DNA of 64,000 nt from Macrobrachium rosenbergii (taxonomy: Eukaryota; Arthropoda; Malacostraca; Decapoda; Palaemonidae), in NCBI RefSeq assembly GCF_040412425.1, contig NC_089763.1, positions 52,564,587 to 52,628,586 of the forward strand, in the 5' to 3' direction. The position numbers and the translations under genes were made by a program. Below, in pieces: positions 24,489-37,339 of the stretch (its first letter is position 1; every line of letters starts with the position of its first letter). The notes below the pieces were generated by a model. The model was not told the DNA's origin. It ran no database searches and saw only the letters and a program-made list of their open reading frames with translations.

Positions 24489-24731
24489 CGGGCTTGTTGG
24501 CGCGCGCTACTCGCGCTGTAACCCAGGGCTGCTGTCTCCTCTGCCCTCCCGATCTTCAACCTACCCCGCCCCACCCGGGGCGGACAAACAGGTTTGCAGG
24601 AGGACGGTGGATATGTTATGTCTCCCCTGCCTATCCCGTTCCCCACCTGGGGTTGAAAAACAGGGCATGTCTCCCTTCCTGTCACCCGGGGGAGGACAAA
24701 CAAAATCCACTCGGATTTTATTATAGAAGAT
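24489..24731 (+). repeat. GC-rich dispersed repeat, family G, copy 1
   Basis: It shares with 45769-46142 the opening cgggcttg...gcgcgctac, then ctgtaacccagggctgct-type sequence. The unit atgtctcccctgcc...ggggcggacaaacaggtttg follows, and the 3' end is atccactcggattttattat. This copy has about two internal units. It is markedly GC-richer than its flanks. It may be a SINE or a non-autonomous element; no box motifs were clear. Confidence 0.75.
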
Positions 24732-25030
24732 TGCTATAAAAAGCAGTACAGTTTGCTGGAGGAGCTCATCTGTGGCCTGGAAGATATGTTAAAAACTAAT
24801 GCAGTCATTGAAAGGTGAAGTGCATTTTGAAGGGCAGTGTGGTATTTAACGTTAAGTCGCATGGCCGTCATTTGTTGTTTATACCAAGGTCTATAGAGAT
24901 ACCTCTCTGAAGACCGTGGTCTATACAAGACGCCTGAAATGCCGTAGATACCTTGTCGCTGTACATGTGTGGAAAGCATCAATAGCCAGTTTGATTTCAT
25001 GTGTGACATTTTAGGCGGTCAAACTACGCA

Positions 25031-26033
25031 GTGGGGCACGTTCGGCCACTTAGCGCTTAAGACAGTGAAAAAGAAGGGTTGCAGTCGTTGGACAGAGAAA
25101 CTGAAGAGAATAAGTGGGAATAGAGGTAATGTGCAAAAGTAAAAAGTGGGCGAAGCTAGGGTCCAAAAGAACGCTGTGGACACCTTTTAGTAATGCTTGC
25201 AGTGCACCACTGTCCTCTTGCGGGGATCGAAGAGCCATGGGGAGGGACTGTTTAGAGAAAGAGAAAAGAAAGTCCCCGAAGATAATGATAATCCACCCAG
25301 CCTTCATTCTGGACTGTTGTTGCTTTCATTGGATATTGCTTTGGCCTCGCGAATTAGCATTTCATTGCGAGCTCAGCTTTGCTTGGGTTTTGAATTCAGT
25401 TTATCCCGTAATAAGATCAACAACGCATTCATGATAACGCGTTCAGAATGAAAATTCAGTTTCGTGTCTTTTCTGGATTTTTTCTTATTACAATGGACGA
25501 TGTTTCATTTCTCCCGTCTATCTTTTATGTGTCTGTATCGCTAGATAAAAAGTTTTTTTTTTCACAATTGTCAGAATGAAATTTAGACGCAGAATCGTTC
25601 GTGCAATAAAGGAAGTAGAAATTTGAAATGATTTGCTGTTTGAACAACAGAACTCGTCCGTCATAATCGTCGATTGTCTTCTTTGGCAGGATCTAAAATT
25701 AGAGCTTATTCTTTCCCGTGACTTTTTCCTGTTCCTGAGATTGAGTGAGTTTGCAAAAGAATATACGAGAGACGCATCATTGCCTATTATCTCAGTTACT
25801 CAGGCGGGGTGTTCTGTCTTATATTTACAGTCTTTTATTGGTTGTTTCCGTATCGAAAGGGAAGAGGTAAAATTGAATCGTTTTAGTATTTTTGTGTTCT
25901 TGTATTTGCGAAGACGGTGCAACTGGGACAGGAATGAGAATATTAGGTTAAATAGAGAGTAAATCATCTTTACTTCGCAAAGAAATGTCATTTGCGAAAG
26001 TGCATGTGATCATTATAACTTCATACACAAACG

Positions 26034-26034
<1 letters not shown>
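25031..26034. other. Unannotated DNA
   Basis: Overlapping open frames on both strands at 25050-25450 lack family resemblance. No repeat was recognised. Confidence 0.3.

Positions 26035-26104
<70 letters not shown>
26035..26104. repeat. (TA)n microsatellite
   Basis: About 34 TA units. Confidence 0.97.
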
Positions 26105-26106
<2 letters not shown>

Positions 26107-26329
26107 GCACGCATCTTTTCTGTTGTAAGGGTCTGCAACAGTTGCTTAACTACCAGGTACCTCATTCTTTAAAATCAAGAGACGCATAATGGTATTTAAT
26201 GGAAGGGGCCTTCAGTATTCTGGCTTTCTTGAGAATCGAACATGGGATCTGTTGCTTCCTGTCCCTCTCACTCTCCCTCTCTCTCAGTCCCTCCCTTTCC
26301 TGTTAAGATAGTTGCTTCCGTTACATTGC

Positions 26330-27068
<739 letters not shown>

Positions 27069-28015
27069 TTTTTTTCACAAAGTGTTCCAAATACCTGGTT
27101 ATTACATTTACCAATCATAGAATTCAGAACTTACCTCACTACAGCCAGATACCTGAACTCTCATGGCAAAACAATACCACTGAATACTCTTAAGGTAACC
27201 ATGATCCCTTAAAAGAGTTATCAGTGATGTGAGGTGTCAATATTTAAATATAATAAAGTATTTTAAAAGGCATCACTCTGTTAAGCACTGAATAACTGTA
27301 ATTATCTCTCCTTGATTTGCGTCACTTCAACAAAAACTGAAGGAACAAAACTTATATCACCATGCTTTATTTACAAAGTTTAATCCTACCACTGATGGTC
27401 ACTAAATGAAACACTACTGTAAAACCTTTAAATACAAAAATTTATTTTTAATTCAAAATTCAGTTATTTTAAAATCAAATCATATTATTTGGAAACACAA
27501 TCTGAATTAATTCTTGAACTGTCATGAACTAGAAGTTAAACTATCAAAGCAAAAATGTTATGATGTGAAAGAAGGCTAAATTCAAAAACAAAATGTGAAA
27601 ATATATAAGTAAAAAAATCACCAAAGTAAAAATTGTCAAGATTTAAAAAGAACTAATCAAATAATTTAAATGACATTAAGAACATACAATTACACAAAAC
27701 ACGAGAATGAAAAAAATGTAATATATCAAAATCACCAAATTGGAATCAAAAATCACTTTCTCTTGATTGGTGTATCAATCACTTATTCACCGGTATTCAC
27801 AAAAAATAGATTGATCTAAGCAACACTCACAAAAATGAAAAAAATTAATTCACCTTGAATAACATCCTAAATCCAAAATAAGCCTGAATAATACACTCTA
27901 ACTCAAGTATAAACCACGGGTTTCACTTTGCAAAATTACTATACCTTATGTAGTTGTGGTGCCACAAGACACTGTAAGAATTTACAATCAGTTAATAGTG
28001 ACCGGTATGTTAACA
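27069..28015. other. AT-rich DNA, possibly part of a 3' LTR region
   Basis: No gene recognised. It lies downstream (minus strand) of the gypsy-like element. The distal LTR boundary could not be fixed, so part of this may belong to it. Confidence 0.3.
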
Positions 28016-28334
28016 ATTTGTTACTTTAGAATTTTACCAATGGGATCTTAGGGGGAGAGAGAGAGATTATTTGTGTCTCACACAACAAAGGTCTGGTCTA
28101 TTAATGACAATTTTTACTCCCTCCAGTCAAAAGCAAAACTCTATTGAATATTTTGGACTTCCAGTCGTATTTGATGTGTTCACTGGATGACGTAATTATA
28201 GATGCAAAATGTTTCTTTACAAGAAATCAGTGGTGTACATCACTTTAAGACAGAATGGTACGTGTCCAGAAACCCACGTGGTTCTCTCTCTCTCTCTCTG
28301 CAGGAGAATGTTACATATCCAGAAACCCATGTGG

Positions 28335-28395
<61 letters not shown>

Positions 28396-28770
28396 GGATG
28401 ATGTAACATGTCGCAATACTGGGCAATACTGACCTAGTGACAACAAGAGAACGTGTGCATGACTAAGCCCTTCTTGTTTGGGACCAAGCGCCTGGCTTAC
28501 GCGATTAAATGCCCGTCTAGATCAATATGTGACTTAAACAAAAGAATCCCTGACCACCCAGCCACATGATACATCACATGACCACTAGATTGACGCAGTC
28601 TTCCTTATATATTACGTTATCTTAAAGAAGCTAAATTACACCATTAATTCTTGTGAAATCTGACAAGACATTTTACACAAATGATACTTCTACATATTAT
28701 GTATAGTAATTCTTGTATATAGAAAATGATACTATCAATATACTTTACACATTTTACAGGAGAAACTTCA
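28016..28770 (-). repeat. Candidate 3' LTR of the gypsy-like element
   Basis: On the minus strand a purine-rich tract (ggggggaggaatctca, 28771-28787) follows the RNase H relic. It is directly followed by TGAAGTTTCTCC, so an LTR could begin at 28770. No matching 5' LTR was found, so the far edge is a guess. A roughly 65-bp duplication (ccagaaacccacgtgg / ccagaaacccatgtgg, each followed by CT runs and ctgcagga) lies at 28266-28400. Confidence 0.4.
28283..28392. repeat. Two (CT)n arrays inside a 65-bp duplication
   Basis: CT runs at 28283-28299 and 28337-28392 are each preceded by agaaaccca.gtgg and followed by ctgcagga, so the array was copied with its flanks. Confidence 0.85.
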
Positions 28771-28814
28771 TGAGATTCCTCCCCCCATAAGATTGTTTAT
28801 CCTGGGTTTGAATC

Positions 28815-29370
28815 CAGTGATTCACAACGAGATGAATAATCTGCGACTACATTGTTCTTCCCTGAAATGTGTTTCACTTTTACAATGTATGGTTGCAGGC
28901 CTTTTTAGTCTTTGATTATGATTTTCCTTCTTGTTTATAAAGGTGATGGGGTTATGATCAGATAACACTAAAATTTCTTCATTCCTAGGCCTGTTCACAT
29001 ACACTTCAAACTTTTTCAATGCTGTTATAAATGCTAATGTTTCTTTTTCTATGGTTGAATACACTCTCTAATGCTTTTTCAGTTTAGCAGACGTGAAACA
29101 AACAGGATGTAAAATATCACTGTCATCTTCTTGAAGTGGAACTGCTCCAATTCCACAATTGGATGCATCAGCTTGTATCACAAATTTCTTATTGAAGTCT
29201 GGAGCTTGCAGCACTGGTCTTGAAGTTAAAATGGCTTTTACCATATCAAATGATTCTTGACATTCTGGAGTCCAAACAAACTTTGTTTTGAGACTAGTTA
29301 AATCAGTCAGGGGAGCTACTATGGCTGAAAAGTTCGGACAGAATTGGCGATAGAATCCAGCCATGCGCAA
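28815..29370 (-). pseudogene. RT connection and RNase H domain, Gmr1-like
   Basis: The first part encodes MAGFYRQFCPNFSAIVAPLT and FVIQADASNCGIGAV. The D in QADAS is an RNase H active-site candidate. After a stop near 29068 the second part reads YSTIEKETLAFITALKKFEV, then LSDHNPITFINK, the conserved E and D segments of the RNase H fold. A remnant of the terminal GKNNVVADYSSR motif follows near 28835 in a shifted frame. The domain would degrade the RNA strand during reverse transcription. It has a stop and frameshift and is therefore inactive. Confidence 0.8.
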
Positions 29371-30115
29371 AAATCTCTGTAATTGATACCTTCTACGTTA
29401 GCAGTTACAGGAGCAAGAAGCCCTTTTCCAACTTCAAATCCCAGATACTGAACAGCTGCCTTTCCAAACTCACTTTTCTAGGTTGATTGTTAGTCCTGCT
29501 TCCTGAATTTTCTTGAAAATTTCTCTTAAAATCCTCAGATGCTCTTCCAATGTTGTAGAATAAATTACTATGTCATCAAGGTATACACCCACTCCTTCTA
29601 TGGATGCTAACAGTTGACCCATTATTCGCTGGAATGTTGAAGGTGCATTCTACAGACCAAATGAAAAAACAGTGTATTGATGCAGTCCAAAAGGAGTAAT
29701 GAAAGCTGACAGTAATTTAGTATTCGCATCCAAGGGAATTTGATAATACCCTTTTAACAAATCTATCTTGGAAACAAACTTGGCTTGCCCAGTATTATTA
29801 AGTAACTGATCAATAAGAGGCAAGGGCTAATTGTCAGCCACGCTAATGGAGTTCAGTTTCCTATAATCAGTGCACATTCTAAATGAGCCATCTGGTTTTT
29901 TCACCAACACACATGGAGAACTGTCATGACTTGAACTGGGTTCTGGTAATCCATGCTGTAACAAATACTGTTTCTTTCTTCAAAACATCTCGATCAAAAG
30001 GTGATAGACAATATGCTCTCTGTTTAAAAGGTTTTTCATATTCTCTGATCTTTATCTCATGCTCTGTCAGATCGGTACGCCTTGCACAACTGCAAAAATT
30101 TCTGGAAAATTTTTA
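29371..30115 (-). pseudogene. Ty3/gypsy-type reverse transcriptase, Gmr1-like
   Basis: The minus-strand translation gives FRMCTDYRKLNSISVADN, a stop, then PLPLIDQLL. AKFVSKIDLLKGYYQIPL follows, then SAFITPFGLHQYTVFSFGL, a stop, NAPSTFQRIMGQLL and VGVYLDDIVIYS. The catalytic YLDD maps to + 29572-29583 and is intact. The TDYRKLN, LLKGYYQ and FGL-NAP-TFQ signatures place it in Ty3/gypsy. Stops at CAG-to-TAG-type sites and frame breaks near 29390-29480 disable it. Confidence 0.85.
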
Positions 30116-30299
30116 ATTCACTTAATTCACCACTTTGCTCAACACTCAGAAGTTTTAGTTTATCCTTCAAGTTTTGCAATATGGAAAAATTGTTCATCTT
30201 GCTTTCATCTCCCAATTTGTAGCCATCATCGTCCTCTATGGATGATGTCTGTGTTACTGAAACTGTGGTTTAGTTTCAGAGAAGTAAGTTTTCAGAAGA

Positions 30300-31560
30300 T
30301 TTAAATTCATCGTCGTCTGTCGTTTCCTTCTTCCAGGTGTTTCAATCACACAAGTTTGATCACTTCTCTGTTATCTTGTAAGGACCTTGAAATTTATTGG
30401 TAAGAGAAAGTCTTTTCACTGATAAGAACACTAGAACTTGCTGACCTACACTGAAACTAACCAGTTTATTTTTAACATATCTGCTTTTCATTTTTTATTG
30501 ACTTATTTTCAGATTTCTAAAGAGAATTTTCTAATTTCTCTTAGCCTTTTCCTCGAGTTCTTCACATTTTTACTTGGACTTCCTCTCGTCATTCTCCCCA
30601 ATTTTCTGTAAGAATCTTCAGTGGACCTCTCACTTCTCGACCAAAAATCATCTCATTAGGTGATCATTCCATGCTTTCTTGATAAGCATTCCTGACTTCA
30701 AACAACATTAAGGGTACACCAGTATCCCATTCTCTTGCTTACTCTAGACAATACTTTGTTAACATGCTTTTCAATGTCTGGTGGAACATTTCCAAGGCTC
30801 CTTGACTCTCTGGATTATAAGCAGTTGATAACTGTTGTTTCACCCCTAACAGGTTCATCACATCATGGAACAATTTAGAAGTGAAGTTCGTTCCTCTGTC
30901 ACTTTGCACAATTTCTGATATTCCAAACTTGGAAAAAACTCAACTAACTTCTCAGTTATTTCCTTGGCACTTGTACTTCTAACTGGGATTGCTTCAGGAT
31001 ACCTTGTCACAGGACACATTAATGTTAACAGATATTCATTTCCTTCGTTTTCGGAAGCGACCCTACCACATCTATAATTACCTTGCTAAAGGGTTGTCCT
31101 CTAACTTCTATAGGTTGTGGGGGGGCTTTCTGAATGGTTTCATTCGGGTTTCCAGCTACCTGGCAGGTATGACGCTCTCGACAAAACCTGCTAACATCAT
31201 TTTGAAGTCCAGGACAGAAAAAATACTTCATAATCTCAGTTTTCCCAATTCTCATATGGCCAGACTCGTGTGCTACTGCTATTACTTGCTTCCTCGATGG
31301 ATATGGAATCAAAATTTGACAATATTCGCCCCATTCAGCATTTCCTGGTATATCTGCAGGTCTATGCTTCCTCATCAGCAAACCTTCCTTTAAATGATAG
31401 CAACTAGGAGTTTGTTGCATCTCTTCTTGATCAACAGCTCTGAAGAACAAATCAGATAAAGAAGTCTCCTTCTTCTGTAGTTCCATTAGCTTCTCTCCAT
31501 TCATTTGACCAACTTCAAGTACTGAACCCTCAATATCTGCTAACTCAGATACCATAGTTT
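30300..31560 (-). pseudogene. Integrase, Gmr1-like, located before RT
   Basis: The minus strand is open for 176 codons (31555-31025). It carries the H2C2 zinc-binding segment, HESGHMRIG to FCRERHTCQ, then KVIIDVVGSLPKTK with the first catalytic Asp. The rest is frameshifted but readable: LMCPVTRYPEAIPVRS, a segment resembling QSDRGTNF with the second Asp, and ESQGALEMFHQTLKS with the catalytic Glu. NEMIFGREVRGPLK comes next, then FQGPYKI, the GPY/F-type motif near 30400. Integrase inserts element cDNA into the host genome. Its place between protease and RT is the unusual point. Confidence 0.85.
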
Positions 31561-31779
31561 CACTACTATCTTCTGGAACACTTTGACTAATCTGAGTCTT
31601 TTTAAGAACAAGAGGTTCTTTTCCTTCTTGGGAAATCTCTTCGTTGTTAGCAATAGGAATAGCTCTTCTAAGTTCAAAGATCCTTCACTTGATCCTTCTT
31701 GTGTGTGTAAATCTTCAGTTTCTTCATTTGCTGGCGTAGTTCTCTGCATACTCCTGGAGGGGTAAGTCTTGTCTAAATC

Positions 31780-32080
31780 TACCGTAGGACTAGTCCTCAA
31801 TGGTTTATCCGTCACTATAGGACAGGGAACAAATGGTACACCACCAACTTCATTACCCAACAGAACATGTACACCTTTAACAGCCAGTGAGTCCTTTACA
31901 GCAAAATCAACATTCCCTGTCAACAATTCACAGGACAGGTGCAAGCTGCGTATAGGAGTTACCTCTTCTCCTATACCCTTCAAAATAACTGAATTTCTTG
32001 TGAGATTCTCTTCCAACTGTGGTGAGCAGCACGAACTACCACACTGTGGTTACTCCCCCATATCACGTAATACCTTAACT
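31780..32080 (-). pseudogene. Retropepsin, Gmr1-like, active site mutated
   Basis: The minus strand encodes LRDMG where such elements have LRDTG, so the catalytic DTG appears as DMG, and a frameshift or stop follows within a few codons. Then come RNSVILKGIGEEVTPIR, VHVLLGNEVGGVPFVPCPIV and TDKPL, the usual second half of the domain (LLGND-like motif). Retropepsin would cut the polyprotein. The sequence then passes directly into the linker before integrase. Confidence 0.7.
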
Positions 32081-32225
32081 GGTACCTGCACACTCACTTC
32101 TTGAGTTGCCAGTATACCTAAGTAGATATATGGCTTAAAAGCTTCCAAGCTGCTCAGCCACTCACTGCTTGAGATTACATTTCCACTGGTTGATAAACAC
32201 TCAGCTTGTTTAGTCTCAGTCTTCC

Positions 32226-33175
32226 TTACAGTCTCATCTTCCCCACACAGCTCTTCGTAGTTTGTTTCATCTGGTCACCGTTGACCTCTTGACCAGCTGG
32301 TTTGGCCTGTTGTTGTGCCTGATAACATTCTCGACTATAATGTCCTGCTCTTCCACATCTAAAGCAGGCAACATTAGTCTTTTGTATCTGTCTTGGGAAA
32401 CTGGATGATGATTTATTTATTACCTTGCGTTGTACTGGTATTACCACTAGGATTTCCACTAAACTTGTTCCTGTAATTCGGATGAGACCTAATACCTGTG
32501 CATTGTGGGTTCCTTTCATTATTATACTTGGCATTATAATTACGCTAACTACTGATTATGTTATAATCTTCGCTCAGTGTAGCAGCTTTGTCAAGTTTCT
32601 TAACCTCTCTCTCTCTCTCTCTCAAATAGGCTCGTGTGTGTTCAGAAATTCCTCTAAGAAATTGTTCTAGTACTATAAGCTCTTCAAGTTCATCCATAGA
32701 TTTAACTTTAGCAGCCTCCAACCATCGTTTGAAACACTTTCACATTGTAGGCATAATCCAAGAATGTCATCTTCTCTTTTCTCAAAGATCTGAATCTTTC
32801 ATTATAATATTCGGGGTCATCTGGTATACTTGCAACACATTGTGTTTGATTACCTTGTAATCTTTACACTGATCAGCTGGTAAGGCTAAATAGGCACTTC
32901 TTCCTTTTCCTATAAGGACACTTTGTAACAAAACCGACCATTTATCTTCTGGCCATCCCATACCAGAAGCCACTTTTTCAAAGTGATCAAAAACTCGTCT
33001 GGAACTTCTTCTGTAAATTTTGAAATTAACTTCTTAGCACATCAAATACAGGGTCTTGATTACCTTGGGTAATCAGTGCGTGTCCTTGTGTTTCTTTTTA
33101 TACTTCTCAGCCTAGTGTTATTTCCACTCAGTTTTTATTGGCCCCTGTCCAACGGAATTTCGTCGAGCCCGATAC
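32226..33175 (-). pseudogene. Gag relic with one zinc knuckle
   Basis: From upstream the relic shows HFEKVASGMGWPEDKWSVLL, QSVLIGKGRSAYLALPADQ and later ELEELIVLEQFLRGI. Near its end is a CCHC zinc knuckle, CFRCGRAGHYSREC (+ about 32327-32371), which binds RNA in Gag. The first two blocks resemble the capsid region of Gmr1-type elements. Several frameshifts separate the pieces, a (CT)7 run interrupts near 32608-32622, and the N-terminal part is absent. Confidence 0.75.
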
Positions 33176-33299
33176 ATGCTTACCATCTGCTGTAAGAAAA
33201 ATATCGTACCTCGCTATTAATCGGAAAGTAAGATAAAATGAAGAATTTTAATGCACATCTGACCAACTTGTGTAAAAGTGGAATGTTAAGTACATGTTC

Positions 33300-33301
<2 letters not shown>

Positions 33302-33389
<88 letters not shown>
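33302..33389. repeat. Compound (GT)n(GA)n microsatellite
   Basis: About 20 GT units then about 24 GA units, same order as at 12559 and 62821. Confidence 0.97.
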
Positions 33390-33392
<3 letters not shown>

Positions 33393-33780
33393 TCTATGGT
33401 GCCAAGTTGCCACATTTCACTAAGCGACTGGTTCATCTTTGCAGATATAACTGTAATTCTTAATGCAGTTGTTTATACTGTAGACCTCGAAAGTAGAAAG
33501 TAGTAAGATAAAATTTATATCCTTCAGAGAAGACCTGCGAAGAAAACGCAGAATAATTAAATTGAGGAGTTTCCATGAATAAAGGAGTTGTGTATGTTGA
33601 ATATTGTACATATCCTATCTTGCTCTGCAAATTAATCCAGAACACGAAGTGTGGTATTTTTGCAGAATCTAATTTGATGTCTTTAAAGACAAAATTAGGT
33701 CGCTGACTCCCAATTAGATTCTCTTTGGAGCGCTTTATACAGTACGTAGGGTTACTACATCTTAGAAGTTGTTCATAACA

Positions 33781-34071
33781 TCATGAGCTTACACTTGTTA
33801 CACCCGTTTTATTGTTTATTTCATATTCGACCTCGAATTTGATACTGGTCACCAATGCGCTTAGTATATAAAGAAAATCGTTAAAATGCCCCCATCTATG
33901 ACCCCAAAATGGTAGAATACCATCGACATATCTCATCCTGTGTATGTACATTACTAGAGGAAGGATATGTAAGATGATTTCATTGTAGTGTGTATCTGTA
34001 GGTCTACTTAAAACACACTCATGCTCGTATACGTACCATCGCCATGAAGAAATCCTGTTCAATACGCACAA
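33781..34071 (-). pseudogene. Penelope-like reverse transcriptase fragment, third lineage
   Basis: The minus strand is open for 96 codons. It contains RMRYVDGILPFW then RWGHFNDFLYILSALVTSIK and FEVEYEINNK. This matches the PLE RT block around the catalytic YVDD and the SIKF.(V/L)E segment. The second catalytic Asp is changed, YVDD to YVDG (+ 33919-33930), which should abolish activity. Only this one block remains. The residues after the catalytic site differ from those in the 14 kb and 18-19 kb fragments. Confidence 0.7.
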
Positions 34072-34199
34072 CTCTGTTAATGTAGTTTTGGTATTTATGA
34101 AAGGTCAGAACGGTGAATCGGAGGATGAACGGATAAACAAGGATTTTCTTAGCAAGTGTTCTTCTGTAAGACTGTGTATATAATATAGATATAAATATA

Positions 34200-34520
<321 letters not shown>

Positions 34521-34773
34521 TAACTACTTTTTTCCAACAAAAAATAATTTCCACTAACTCCCTCGTTTTTCCTTTGATTGACATTCAGCATCCACACTTG
34601 GCTCAACTGGCTCCCCTTAACAGTCTAGTCTTGGTTTCGTAGACTACCAGGTCTTTTCCTGCACATCTATCTATCTATATATCTATATCTATATTATATG
34701 CATGTATATTTCTATGTGTATATTATGTATATATATGTATGTGTGTGTGTTTGTATATATATATGTATGTATG

Positions 34774-34823
34774 CATACATACATACATACATACATACAT
34801 ACATACATACATACATACATACA
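34774..34823. repeat. (CATA)n microsatellite
   Basis: About 12 tetranucleotide units. Confidence 0.95.
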
Positions 34824-35378
34824 TCCAAGCATCCACTGCATAACCCTAAGCCTACTCGCTAAGCAAATCCCATTTCACACTCAATTTCCCACATATAGCT
34901 TTCAAAACTGACTAAGAACCACATTAATCTACTTAGCGTATTGAATAAAATTCTTTTATGACGACGGAAGCCCGACCAGAACTGAGCTTCTGCGACAGTC
35001 CAGTTTTATTTTTTTACAGTTTTTTTTAACGTTGGAATAAAATGATGATAAAAAATGTGAATTGTTTCATCAGTGCGTCGTTTTGTGACACGTAGAAGAG
35101 TCATCAAATTGGTCCTTCATTCCCGACCGAGAAACAAGAAGAATGGCGAGGAATGAGTTTCGTATCCTTTTATGCCTCAGTTCTCGTTGAATTCATTCCA
35201 TTACTCTAGTGAAGTTTGGTGAAAAATTCGTCTGTTACAACTCATATCTACAGTTTGTAGCCCTTGTTTTTTTTTATCCGATTTCTTTTTAACTTTGCCA
35301 AAGGAAAAGTGGAATTTTTCCCAGTCTTGCTAATGTACTTCCGTGTCCCACTATTTAAGAAGTAAGAGCATGTGGAAT

Positions 35379-35430
35379 TCTTCTTCTTCTTCTTCTTCTT
35401 CTTCTTCTTCTTCTTCTTCTTCTTCTTCTT

Positions 35431-35500
<70 letters not shown>
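35379..35500. repeat. Compound (CTT)n(ATT)n microsatellite
   Basis: About 27 TTC/CTT units switch to about 13 ATT units at 35460. Confidence 0.97.
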
Positions 35501-36880
35501 GGAAAGCCGCTTTAAAAGATAATTGTACCACTTATTAACATAAACGTACATATTAACATAAACGTATATTTTTAAAGAGCCGTTTCTTTTATTACTGTTT
35601 ATGTATGTGAATTGCATAAAAGATAAATTTATAACTTTATAACTAATAACTGAAAGATGCTAGGAAATACAAAACATCTTCACAAGGCACAAGAAATTTG
35701 ATGTAGAATATATTTTCGTATGTTTTGTTAGTCGCGTGTAATGTAAGTGCGTTCTCTAATATTCTATACTATATATAGCGCACTATCATCCAGTCTTGAT
35801 TTGGATGATCATTTTTGCATAAACCTGTATGTGTATGCATATTCATAGGGATACTCCTACATATGTGCACTCACGTTACTTTCATTTTTTTGTTGTGAAA
35901 TGTCTATTTTTTTTTCTTTTTTATAAAATAACTCCGTTGCTGTGAAGGGATATCGAGTCCTCACAGAGCTAATTGGTACTCAATTAGCGTAATAAGGCAT
36001 CAAGTTCCTCGTTACCTTATTAAGTGAATTATCCAAAACAGATATTGTTTTGCTTCAGGCAGCATTCAAGCGTGTGTGCTGTAGTATCGCCCTTTGATAT
36101 GTGTAGCATGCGTTGCTAGTTTTCGTAACAAGTTCTGTTTTCTCTTGTTGTTATTGATGCAAAGCTTTTCCATTGAATTAAAACATGTGGGAGAACTTGA
36201 GACACATTCAAGAAGAAATTAGTTCTTTAATACTAATGCAGTTACGACACAGTACTAATACTAACACTCATACAGTAGCGACACAAAACCAGGTTAACCA
36301 GGGAAACTATAAAGCGTAGCTGACAAATAAACCAGGCCTACCTAATAGACCTAATAAGGGCGTATTGGAGGCTACGGAAAAATTCATTTTGTCAGTTGAT
36401 TATTTAAGCTCACATCCCCTTTTGTTTGTTTGAAGTGATATAGCCAGTGGTTACAGACTTCCCCTTGCCACTCTGCCATCCCTTCTTCCTGATATGTCAG
36501 TAAATAATTTCCAGCTTAGAAAATAACAAAAGGTGCGTAACCGCGCCTCTTGCCTTTTTTGGGAAGAAGAAGAAGAAGAAGAAGAAAAAAGAAAGGAAAA
36601 GAAAAGAAATTTTACTCACCTGTCAGTGTCCCGGAGTTTTCCCCTGCATGAAGCATTCTTGGAATACTCTACTGTCACTCGCATAACACTGATTTTATTT
36701 CCCTTACTTCGCTCTTCTGCTTTTAAAAACGATTCCCCGTCTCGCTCCATCGGAGCTCGTTTTGACGACTGGTTTCAACATCTGCTTAATTGCACGAGTG
36801 ACAGCAAAATGATTAGGCCCTTTCATCGCCATCTGGGGATCCTTTCAAAGCGTTGGTCTTTTATTTAGCCGATTTTACTT
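35501..36880. other. Unannotated DNA
   Basis: Includes a short (GAA)n at 36566-36590 inside an unrecognised 111-codon open frame (36533-36868). No splice signals or family resemblance. Confidence 0.3.
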
Positions 36881-37330
36881 TCAGTGCACTGGTTTTGTAG
36901 TCGCTTGATTTTCCTTTTAAAGGCGAGGGCTTCTAATTCCCCTTCTCCTTTCTCAGAGTTGGACTTTAAGTAATGTGGATCCTTCCAAGTACAGGCCTTT
37001 TACAAAATGTGGGCACTTGATTTTCCTCATAAATTACCTGTGCTTTTAGGTGCCTGATTTCCCCTTATAATCGCTGACCCTCTATTCTTCAGTTTCCCTT
37101 TCAGTTTATTTTTTCTCTATTTACCAACTTTTCTATTAAAATCACAGGTCTTTAGTTACACGATTTTCATTTAAATTTCATATATTCTGCTCATTAAAGT
37201 TACATTCGAATGAGAGATTTCCTCACAAAGCATTGGTCTTCAAACTGCCTGAAGTTTTCTTTTAGACTCATTATTTTTAGTAATTTTTCTCTTTTTAAGG
37301 ACTGGCTTTTCACTCATGTAAGTTCCTTTA
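36881..37330. repeat. Strongly decayed tandem-like region
   Basis: Loose recurrences of ttgattttcctttta / ctgatttccccttata at roughly 50-bp spacing suggest an old minisatellite. The boundaries are uncertain. Confidence 0.3.
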
Positions 37331-37339
37331 ATGTATCAG

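Larger units (their letters stand above)
28771..33175 (-). mobile_element. Gmr1-like Ty3/gypsy element, decayed, order gag-PR-INT-RT-RH
   Basis: Read on the minus strand from high to low coordinates, the recognisable domains are gag with a zinc knuckle, retropepsin, integrase, reverse transcriptase and RNase H. The RT is of the Ty3/gypsy type (YLDD, LLKGYYQIPL), but integrase precedes it. That is the order described for Gmr1-like elements and otherwise typical of Ty1/copia. Many frameshifts and stops show it is dead. The 5' LTR and gag N-terminus appear to be missing. Confidence 0.8.

Noticed and set aside
28771..33175. Two separate nested gypsy elements instead of one with unusual order
   Set aside because: Protease runs directly into the integrase region and integrase into the pre-RT region with no LTR, terminal motif or duplication between them.
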